From Candidatus Zophobacter franzmannii (GTDB lineage: Bacteria > Cloacimonadota > Cloacimonadia > Cloacimonadales > JAFGVF01), in NCBI GenBank assembly GCA_030765245.1, contig JAVCCX010000406.1, positions 1 through 10,317 on the forward strand: a stretch of DNA of 10,317 nt. Reading direction: 5' to 3'. A program made the translations under genes and the position numbers. The notes under the pieces are model-generated. The model was not told the DNA's origin, did no database searches, and worked only from the letters and a program-made list of their open reading frames with translations. Shown one piece after another: positions 1 through 6,315 of the stretch (the stretch's first letter is position 1; every line of letters begins with the position of its first letter).

Positions 1-2
1 AT

Positions 3-470
3 GTATCCCTTGGTACAGACAATCCACCTACAGATGTGTTGGATATGATGGATGTTGGAACTGTAACAACTTATGATGTTGCTGGTCTTACTCCTGACAC
101 AATGTACTATTGGCAGGTTGTTCCTTACAATGCAGAAGGTATGGCTTTAAACTGTCCTATTTGGTCATTCACTACTTTTAATTCACCACCGAATGTAGCA
201 ACAATAGTTGCTCCAATTGACACTGCAACTGAAGTTAGTGTTACACCTATGTTCGCATGGATGTCAGGTGGCAACTACCCTGAAGGTTACAAAGTCAGTC
301 TTGGTGCAGATAATCCACCAACAGATGTTATGGACATGATGGATGTTGGTATGGTAAGTAGCTATTTAGTTGATACTACTCTAGCGTTCGACACAATGTA
401 CTACTGGCAGATCACACCTTACAACATTATTGGTGATACACCTAACGCTCCAGTTTGGTCATTCACAACA
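3..470 (+). repeat. Tandem FN3-like repeats, ~97 codons per unit
   Basis: The segment beginning at 3 (VSLGTDNPPTDVLDMMDVG) recurs at 294 as VSLGADNPPTDVMDMMDVG, an offset of 291 nt. Both copies continue through DTMYYWQ..PYN to P.WSFTT, ending near 176 and 470. The DNA is also similar, with many identical codons around the LD/MD-MMDVG segment, which suggests fairly recent duplication or conversion. The first copy is cut by the window edge, so more copies probably lie upstream. Confidence 0.85.
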
Positions 471-2924
471 AGACCTGACGGTGTTGTAACAATTGGTACA
501 GGTACAGAAATCAATACTCATTTACCTGTTGAAACTGGTCTCGCATATTCATACTCTCAGAGTATCTATTATCCTGAAGACCTCGGTACACCAGGACTTA
601 TTTCAACCCTCTCATATTATTACAATGGTTCAGCCACTCTTGATAACAACTCCGACTGGACTGTTTACATGGGCTTAACAACTGATGATTCATTTGCTGA
701 TTCATATAGTTGGATTCCAGCTAATCAACTCACTCAGGTTTTTGATGGAATGATTCCACAACCTGCAGGTGAAGGTTGGATTACAATCGATTTAGATGAT
801 GATTTCTTATATAATGGCACATCAAACCTTGTAATTGTTATTGATGAAAACCAAACCGGTAGTGGAACTCCAACCGAAGAGTTCTATTGCACAGATACAG
901 GTATAAACAGAAGTATTTATAACTACAGTGGTGTTACAAACATTGATCCTGCAACGCCTCCAACAGCTACCGGCACAAGCACAATGATTCCAAACATCAT
1001 GCTTGATATGTTGACACTTGGTGATTGGCCATATGTTGTTATTGATACCACTCCACTCGAATACGGAATGCTTGATGTTAACACTGTTTCAACTCCAATG
1101 GTTATCGAAATTGGCAACCTTGGTTTTGTTGATGCAATCATCGACCCTGCTATCGCAATCAGTGGTGTAGACGCTGACCAGTTTGTTATAACTGATTTGA
1201 ACACATATCCTTTAAACATTCCTCAGCTTGGAATAGCCACTATTGAGGTTACTTTCAATCCAACTTCAGAAGGACATAAAGAAGCTATTATAACTATCGT
1301 TGACAACTACAATCCAACTCGTGAAACTCACGAAATTGCAGTACATGGTTATGCGTTCGTTGCTGATGGCAATGATACATCTGACATGGCATTTGAGATT
1401 GTAACTGATATAGTAGAGATTCCTGCAATCCTTCATGATGGTATGGACCAGGATTGGTATGTCTTCTGGCAGACCGGACCTGCTCACATTGAAATACATA
1501 CAGAGAATCTCTATGGTTCATTGACTGATACCTATGCAAGTTTCTACGGTCCTTATACTAATTTAGGACTTGTAGTTGATGAAACTATGCCTCTTGCAGA
1601 AGATGACAATAGCTTTGACGCTCTCAACCCTGAGATTGCTATTGATGTAACTGATTCAGGTTACTACTATCTTCTTATCGAGAATGCTCCAACAACAAGA
1701 GTAGAACGCTGGGATACTGATGACTATATGCTCTATGTAGATAGACCATTCACTTTGCCACCTGCAGCATTGCCTCCAACAGACTTAGTTGCAGATGTTA
1801 CTTTCCAGGGTATCAATTTAGCCTGGTTAGCTCCTGTTCCTGCAACTAGAGACTTAATGGGTTATAATGTTTACAGAGACGATGTAATGATTAACGCTGA
1901 TGCAGTTATGAACACTATCTTCCGCGATCCAATCGCTGGTTTAGTATTTGATCAGACTTATCAGTACAAAATTACTGCTCTCTATGATGTTCCTGCTTCA
2001 GAGTCAGACCCAACTGCAACTCTCGATGTTACTTTTACATTCGAAGCACCTCCACTCATTGCTGAAGACTTCGAATCATATGCTGACTTCGCAACTGAGT
2101 TCGGTTATTGGGAATCTGTTGATGTAGACGGAGCCAATACAATGACCTTTGATAATGGTGTTGATTTTGCAGGTGAAGGTACTCCAATGGCCTTTATGGT
2201 CTTCAATCCTTCTGCAACAACTCCACCACTTCAGGATGCAGATGCTTATAGCGGTGACAAATACGCTGCTTGTTTCGCTGCAACTACAGGTATGAATGAT
2301 GATTGGCTTATCACTCCACAGATTCAGTTAAGTGATAATGCTGTTAACATGAGCTTCTTTGCTCGCTCATATGCAACTGATATGGGTATGGAACAGTTTG
2401 AGATTGCCGTTTCTGACATCGCTAGTGCTGACCCAATGGACTTCACCGTTATTAGTGGTGACAATCCTCTCGAAGCTTCTCTTGCGTGGACAGAGTATAT
2501 GCAAGACTTATCAGCATACTCAGGTCAGTTAATCAGAGTAGCTATCCACAGTGTTTCAGACCAAACATTCTTCTTAATGGTTGATGACCTTATGATCGAG
2601 AATGAAAATGGTACACTTGAAGCAGACGACCAGCCTTTCGTTCCTGAGTTAACTGCTCTTAATGGTAACTATCCAAATCCTTTCAATCCTGAAACTGCTA
2701 TCAGCTTCAACTTGAAAGACAATTCAGATGTTACTATTGATATCTATAACATCAAGGGACAGCGTATAGCTCGTGTTGCTAATGATGTTTATGCAGCCGG
2801 TACTCACAAAGTTATCTGGAAGGGCAAAGACCTTCGCGGAAACAGTGTTGCCAGTGGTGTTTACTTCTATAAGATGCAATCAGGCACATATACTAAGACA
2901 AAGAAAATGATTCTAATGAAATAA
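3..2924 (+). CDS. Secreted multidomain FN3 / choice-of-anchor protein with C-terminal sorting domain (5' end outside window)
   Basis: The frame is open from the first bases of the window and the first codons continue a repeat seen again 97 codons later, so the gene begins upstream; the GTG at 36 is an internal Val. Numbering residues from 36, the modules are: the end of one FN3-like repeat and a second (to ~147, each ending W-S-F-T-T); a beta-rich domain starting IGTGTEINTHLP (~150-330); a choice-of-anchor D/ASPM-like domain (~340-440, with EVTFNP and HGYA); a PPC-like beta domain (~445-570, DQDWYVF to YYYLLIEN); an FN3 (~578-668); a cleaved-adhesin/choice-of-anchor J domain (~675-857, DWLITPQI and FFLMVDDL); and a FlgD-Ig-like C-terminal sorting domain (~876-962, NGNYPNPFNPET to KKMILMK). 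No catalytic motif is visible. I infer an exported, surface-anchored or released adhesin-like protein, possibly a type IX secretion substrate. It is strongly acidic. Signal peptide and any enzymatic domain would lie upstream. The stop is followed by a strong terminator, so it ends its transcription unit. Confidence 0.88.
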   Translation, partial: VSLGTDNPPTDVLDMMDVGTVTTYDVAGLTPDTMYYWQVVPYNAEGMALNCPIWSFTTFNSPPNVATIVAPIDTATEVSVTPMFAWMSGGNYPEGYKVSLGADNPPTDVMDMMDVGMVSSYLVDTTLAFDTMYYWQITPYNIIGDTPNAPVWSFTTRPDGVVTIGTGTEINTHLPVETGLAYSYSQSIYYPEDLGTPGLISTLSYYYNGSATLDNNSDWTVYMGLTTDDSFADSYSWIPANQLTQVFDGMIPQPAGEGWITIDLDDDFLYNGTSNLVIVIDENQTGSGTPTEEFYCTDTGINRSIYNYSGVTNIDPATPPTATGTSTMIPNIMLDMLTLGDWPYVVIDTTPLEYGMLDVNTVSTPMVIEIGNLGFVDAIIDPAIAISGVDADQFVITDLNTYPLNIPQLGIATIEVTFNPTSEGHKEAIITIVDNYNPTRETHEIAVHGYAFVADGNDTSDMAFEIVTDIVEIPAILHDGMDQDWYVFWQTGPAHIEIHTENLYGSLTDTYASFYGPYTNLGLVVDETMPLAEDDNSFDALNPEIAIDVTDSGYYYLLIENAPTTRVERWDTDDYMLYVDRPFTLPPAALPPTDLVADVTFQGINLAWLAPVPATRDLMGYNVYRDDVMINADAVMNTIFRDPIAGLVFDQTYQYKITALYDVPASESDPTATLDVTFTFEAPPLIAEDFESYADFATEFGYWESVDVDGANTMTFDNGVDFAGEGTPMAFMVFNPSATTPPLQDADAYSGDKYAACFAATTGMNDDWLITPQIQLSDNAVNMSFFARSYATDMGMEQFEIAVSDIASADPMDFTVISGDNPLEASLAWTEYMQDLSAYSGQLIRVAIHSVSDQTFFLMVDDLMIENENGTLEADDQPFVPELTALNGNYPNPFNPETAISFNLKDNSDVTIDIYNIKGQRIARVANDVYAAGTHKVIWKGKDLRGNSVASGVYFYKMQSGTYTKTKKMILMK

Positions 2925-2950
2925 ATCACTTAGAGTCTGTAGATAATCTA

Positions 2951-2980
2951 AGCCCCCGAGAAATCGGGGGCTTTTCTTTT
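2951..2980 (+). terminator. Rho-independent terminator of the secreted-protein gene
   Basis: A perfect 9-bp stem (AGCCCCCGA / TCGGGGGCT, 2951-2959 and 2964-2972) closes a GAAA tetraloop and is followed by a T-rich run to 2980. It starts 26 nt after the stop codon at 2924, the usual place for an intrinsic terminator. Confidence 0.95.
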
Positions 2981-3010
2981 ATAGAGCATCCTTAGAAATT
3001 ACTCGCCCTA

Positions 3011-3140
3011 AGCTCGAAGAGCTCGTGTGGGAATATGTCATTTTTAAGACTTGAAAATTGGGGGTGCAAGGGGTTGCATTTTTTGTAGGAGTCGATGTTC
3101 TGCTCTCATCTGCAGGGGCATAGCGTGCTATTGTTATGCC
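3011..3140. other. Convergent intergenic stretch with several small hairpins
   Basis: No gene is visible between the two converging units. The stretch holds a short inverted repeat AGCTC-gaa-GAGCT (3011-3023); TGCAA-gggg-TTGCA (3065-3078) followed by six T (3079-3084), which resembles a weak plus-strand terminator; and GGCATA / TATGCC (3117-3122 and 3135-3140) enclosing a TAGC-gt-GCTA core. The last part (about 3083-3140) resembles a decayed palindromic intergenic repeat, but only one copy is in the window, so repeat status is a guess. Confidence 0.35.
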
Positions 3141-3169
3141 AAAATAAAAGGGCATAATATATTGTGCCC
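3141..3169 (-). terminator. Intrinsic terminator of the minus-strand operon
   Basis: Read on the minus strand, GGGCA (3169-3165) and TGCCC (3154-3150) form a stem over an AT-rich loop and are followed by TTTTATTTT (3149-3141). The hairpin starts 8 nt beyond the TAG stop of the deaminase gene, so it probably ends the four-gene unit. The stem is short (5 bp, slightly extendable with A-T and G-U pairs), so it is weaker than the opposing terminator at 2951. Confidence 0.7.
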
Positions 3170-3177
3170 CTAAAAAA

Positions 3178-4431
3178 CTAACTCTTCAATAATCTATTAA
3201 CAGCCTTTTTAGCTCTCTGGATAATCTCCTCTTCCTCATCAATATGACGATGTTTCATCAGGATTCTACCGTCACAAATGACAGTATCAACACAATCACC
3301 ATTAGCTGAATAAACAAGATTGGAAGTAAGGTTATGATTAGGAATTAGTCGATGATGATTGAGGTTTACAAGAATCAAGTCAGCATTCTTGCCAACTGCA
3401 ATCTCACCACTATTTCGGAAAAAGCTTTTGGTCAGTGGCTCTGTCGCTGATTGATATACTTCATCAGCAGAAGCTATTTTAGGGTCAAGGGTTGTATTCT
3501 TATGCAGAAGTGCCATAATCTTCATCTCGTCCAGCATATCAAGATTGTTATTAGAAGAGCAACCGTCAGTGCCAAGGGCAATCGTTAGACCTGCATCCTT
3601 CAATTTCTGATAAGGCATAACACCGGGACAAAGCTTCATATTCGAAGTTGGATTATGAGCAATTATCACCTTGTATTTCTTAAGAATCTCAATCTCATTA
3701 TCGGTGAGATGAATACAATGGGCAACAATCACATCCGGTCCGAGAAAGCCAATCTTATCCAGAAATTCAACAGGACGGCAACCGTATTTGTCCAAACACT
3801 GTTGCACCTCAATCACTGTTTCTGAAAGATGGATTGTGATAGGAACCTTATGTTTATCTGCAAATTCTCGAATCCAACGCAGACTCTCTTCTGAGACAGT
3901 ATAGATTGCATGAGGACCAAGGCAGTAAGTGATTCTCTCGCTATATTTGTCCATAGAGAAATAGAGTGCTTCGTTAAGTTCTCTTTTCTTCTGTGCCTGC
4001 TTTGGGTCAAACATATCGATAAAAACTCCTGAGATTAATGCTTTCATCCCCATCTCATCAACAGCTTTTGCACAACCGGGGAAATGCCAATACATATCGA
4101 CGAAACTTGTTGTGCCTGATTTAATCATCTCCAAACAAGCAAGTTTGGTTCCCCAATAGACATCCTCTTCGGTGAGTTTCGCTTCGAGTGGCCAAATCTT
4201 ATTCTGAAGCCAGTCCATTAACTCCATATCATCACCGTAACCTCGAAGTAGGGTCATTGCAGCGTGATTATGGGCATTCACAAATGAGGGTAACACTGCC
4301 ATATCAGTAGCATCTATAACTTCATCAGCTTTCTCTGAGAGTCCATTACCAATCTTTGTAATCAGTTTACCTTCGATGAGTATATCGACTACATCTCCAT
4401 CATGAACAGCATTCTTAAGTAAGACGGACAT
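3178..4431 (-). CDS. mtaD: Amidohydrolase, probable 5-methylthioadenosine/S-adenosylhomocysteine deaminase
   Basis: A 417-residue metal-dependent hydrolase of the TrzA/AtzA/SsnA-MtaD amidohydrolase group, the normal length for the family. Visible metal and catalytic residues are NAHNH with His54 and His56, HLSET with His201 and Glu204, VAHCIH with His238, and GTDG with Asp289, followed by the characteristic SSNNNLDML (292-300). The segment HAAMTLLRGYGDDMELMDWL after the HxH is typical of MTA/SAH deaminases, which convert methylthioadenosine or S-adenosylhomocysteine to the inosyl forms plus ammonia. Cytosolic; no signal peptide. Substrate is inferred from family resemblance; a guanine, cytosine-type or other purine deaminase is possible. 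The start at 4431 is chosen because AAGGAG lies 5 nt upstream and the ATG overlaps the TAA of the upstream gene by one base (TAATG). The longer in-frame start at 4491 would overlap that gene by 61 nt and adds an un-family-like leader. Last gene of the operon. Confidence 0.88.
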   Translation of the reverse strand: MSVLLKNAVHDGDVVDILIEGKLITKIGNGLSEKADEVIDATDMAVLPSFVNAHNHAAMTLLRGYGDDMELMDWLQNKIWPLEAKLTEEDVYWGTKLACLEMIKSGTTSFVDMYWHFPGCAKAVDEMGMKALISGVFIDMFDPKQAQKKRELNEALYFSMDKYSERITYCLGPHAIYTVSEESLRWIREFADKHKVPITIHLSETVIEVQQCLDKYGCRPVEFLDKIGFLGPDVIVAHCIHLTDNEIEILKKYKVIIAHNPTSNMKLCPGVMPYQKLKDAGLTIALGTDGCSSNNNLDMLDEMKIMALLHKNTTLDPKIASADEVYQSATEPLTKSFFRNSGEIAVGKNADLILVNLNHHRLIPNHNLTSNLVYSANGDCVDTVICDGRILMKHRHIDEEEEIIQRAKKAVNRLLKS

Positions 4432-5501
4432 TACTTCTCCTTCACCCAAACCTTGCCGTCTGCCTGGATTGAAATAATGTATTCTTCCCATGTGATAGTT
4501 GCTTCATACCAATTGGGAGTGATATGAATCCTTGGGGGTGGGAATTCACGACTCACAATGAGCCCCATTTCTACAGGGATATCAGTGTATTGTTTATTCT
4601 TGAGTCGATATGTGTATTGCTTGTAGTAAAGCCTACGAAGCTGCCATTTTATGCGTTCAAGGATGTAATAATCCTTCTTCAACACTGTCTTTGGTCCATC
4701 ATGGAACTCAACAAAGCCCCATAACTCAGGATAGTGCATATTAATCAAACCCTGAGCAGACCAAACCCAGTTATGTTCAGGAGCTTTACGTTTTATATAA
4801 TCACCATCCACAATGTCTGTATCCCACTCAACACGAGAGAAGTTTACTCTCCATACATCACCCGGTTTCGGTGGAGCACCCTGAGCACACTCTTCTAAAA
4901 CTTTCCAGGGAATTGCAACCTCGACACTCCAACCATTATCTATATCTGAAGGGTCATTAAGAGTGCCATCAATGTGGACAGCTGACTTTAATCCTTGAAT
5001 ATCCCAGGAGTCAATCGCATTAGGTCCCGGATCACGATAGGCACTAATGAGGAGTAAATCCCAAACAGTATTAAAGGCATTCATCTCGAACTCATAGTAG
5101 TTCTTAGTATCACTGTCCGGGTCGATAAATATCTCGAAGTCATTGTCGAAAAAGATAACAGAGTCACGCTCTTTGAGCTTAGCCCAGATGTGTGGTTCTA
5201 CCATTGCACAGGCAAAATAGAAGTATTTATCATCCCAAAGCATCTTAACATTGGTTTTATATGTTGGTTCAGGTTTTAAACTACCCTCGATATCAACGAA
5301 CTTCTCTGTCCATTCAACCTTATCCCATGCCTTTTCATCAATCTTACCATCAATATTCAGCGCAACATCTGTCTTCTGACATTGGTATTTAAGAGGTCCA
5401 TATCCAAGTTCAGGAAGTGGGATATAATCTGTCCAGGCTTCCTCAGCAAAAATGCAGGAAAGGGCAATTATCATAATAAAAACTATCAGTAGTTTCTTCA
5501 C
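4431..5501 (-). CDS. Secreted carbohydrate-binding family 9 (CBM9)-like protein
   Basis: A 356-residue exported protein. Residues 1-19 form a signal peptide (MKK, hydrophobic core, likely cut after IFA before EEAW). Residues ~45-268 match the CBM9-like/DOMON-type beta-sandwich family: ALNIDGKIDEKAWDKV, VKMLWDDKYFYFACAM, the hallmark ERDSVIFFDNDFEIFIDPD (111-129), YYEFEMNAFNTVWDLLL, WDIQGLKSAVHIDGTLNDPSD, GWSVEVAIPWK, WRVNFSRVEW and NMHYPELWGFVEF. A basic, aromatic tail region (~277-310, IKWQLRRLYYKQ) follows, which I recall from the same family. The family is common near polysaccharide or glycan metabolism but its ligand is mostly unknown; no catalytic domain is visible. Cys16 in ALSC could be mistaken for a lipobox, but that is not canonical. 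The start is GTG, supported by AAAGGAG 6 nt upstream. It lies 22 nt after the nuclease-like gene and overlaps the deaminase by 1 nt, so its place in this operon is unexplained. Confidence 0.85.
   Translation of the reverse strand: MKKLLIVFIMIIALSCIFAEEAWTDYIPLPELGYGPLKYQCQKTDVALNIDGKIDEKAWDKVEWTEKFVDIEGSLKPEPTYKTNVKMLWDDKYFYFACAMVEPHIWAKLKERDSVIFFDNDFEIFIDPDSDTKNYYEFEMNAFNTVWDLLLISAYRDPGPNAIDSWDIQGLKSAVHIDGTLNDPSDIDNGWSVEVAIPWKVLEECAQGAPPKPGDVWRVNFSRVEWDTDIVDGDYIKRKAPEHNWVWSAQGLINMHYPELWGFVEFHDGPKTVLKKDYYILERIKWQLRRLYYKQYTYRLKNKQYTDIPVEMGLIVSREFPPPRIHITPNWYEATITWEEYIISIQADGKVWVKEK
4437..4442 (-). promoter_or_regulatory. Ribosome binding site fixing the deaminase start
   Basis: AAGGAG on the minus strand, 5 nt before ATG at 4431-4429, lies inside the 3' end of the upstream gene. 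It decides for the shorter start and suggests coupled translation across the TAATG overlap. Confidence 0.8.
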
Positions 5502-5507
5502 AAAACA

Positions 5508-5514
5508 CTCCTTT
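5508..5514 (-). promoter_or_regulatory. Ribosome binding site supporting a GTG start
   Basis: AAAGGAG on the minus strand is spaced 6 nt from the GTG at 5501-5499. This strong site, directly before the signal peptide MKKLLIV, decides for the non-ATG start. Confidence 0.85.
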
Positions 5515-5523
5515 GTAATATCT

Positions 5524-6312
5524 CTATAATTCTAAAAGTAATCCGATATGGTCTGAGGGATAGATCCCATTCTCATCGCAATCTGTCCCCAATAGTGTAA
5601 CTGTCTTAGCTTTATCTTTGAGTAAGGGAGAAGCAAAGAAGAAGTCTATCTTCTTGCCAGGTGCTTTAGTTGGGAAAGTAGGTGCATCACTGCCAACAGA
5701 TATAAACCCATTTTGCTCAATAATCTTAATTGCATCATCCCCTTTCGTTGTATTGAAATCACCGCAGAGAATTGAGTTGTCATAATTCTGATGCTTGATA
5801 TATTCCACAAGCTTATGTGCATTATTCAGAGCTTCATCTTCACTGTAACTTAGATGTGTATTAAAGATTGTATATTCACCTGTTCTAACCATTTGCACAT
5901 TGCGAATATTACTATCTTCGTCAGGAGGATACGGATTAAGGATGTAATTAGTGCTCTCTATAATTGGTTCTTTACTGATTACAGATAGACCTTCCCAGAA
6001 ACTTCTGTCCAAAACATCTTTGGCTAAAAACCGAAGAAAGGCACTTTGGAATCTATAATTATAGTACATCGCAGGCTCAACAGCGAGATTAGCATATCCA
6101 TTACATCCAAGTTTATAAAGCTCTGAGAGTAGTTGTTCAGCAGTATTCCAACCTGTGGCAACTGTCGATGGTGCATCTTTGTCATACCGAACCTCTTGCA
6201 ACGCTATTACATCAGGATCATGTTCGGCTATCTCTTTAGCTAAGAGTTTTACTCGCTCTTCCCAATGGGGATGATCGTTGTAATTAGCAATGTTCCAAGA
6301 TATTATCTTCAT
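5524..6312 (-). CDS. Endonuclease/exonuclease/phosphatase (EEP) family protein
   Basis: A 262-residue protein with the complete EEP (DNase I / exonuclease III-like) signature: SWNI with Asn7, ALQE with Glu40 (metal), EGLSVISK (107-114), NTHLS with His153, GDFN (184-187, Asp185 and Asn187), KIDFFF with Asp223, and a terminal SDH (Asp254, His255). The catalytic set is intact, so it should be an Mg-dependent phosphodiesterase or phosphatase. Substrate cannot be told: the family includes nucleases, sphingomyelinases, inositol phosphatases and others. No signal peptide, so probably cytosolic. The start is the family-typical MKIISWNI; the stop of the upstream GlmL-like gene is only 3 nt before it. 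I see no clear Shine-Dalgarno sequence there, so translation probably depends on re-initiation after the upstream gene. The next gene starts 22 nt downstream. Confidence 0.85.
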   Translation of the reverse strand: MKIISWNIANYNDHPHWEERVKLLAKEIAEHDPDVIALQEVRYDKDAPSTVATGWNTAEQLLSELYKLGCNGYANLAVEPAMYYNYRFQSAFLRFLAKDVLDRSFWEGLSVISKEPIIESTNYILNPYPPDEDSNIRNVQMVRTGEYTIFNTHLSYSEDEALNNAHKLVEYIKHQNYDNSILCGDFNTTKGDDAIKIIEQNGFISVGSDAPTFPTKAPGKKIDFFFASPLLKDKAKTVTLLGTDCDENGIYPSDHIGLLLEL

Positions 6313-6315
6313 ATG

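Noticed and set aside
36..38. GTG at 36 as the start of the first gene
   Set aside because: The frame is open to the window edge and the 11 codons before it match the internal FN3 repeat copy at 294, so the gene begins upstream.
923..1539. Antisense open frames inside the first gene
   Set aside because: They overlap a well-supported coding frame, have no family resemblance and no ribosome binding site, and look like codon-bias shadows.
5452..5501. Lipoprotein signal in the CBM9-like protein (ALSC, Cys16)
   Set aside because: The residues before Cys do not form a usual lipobox (Leu at -2, Ala at -3) and a good signal peptidase I site (IFA before EEAW) follows, so a soluble exported protein is preferred.
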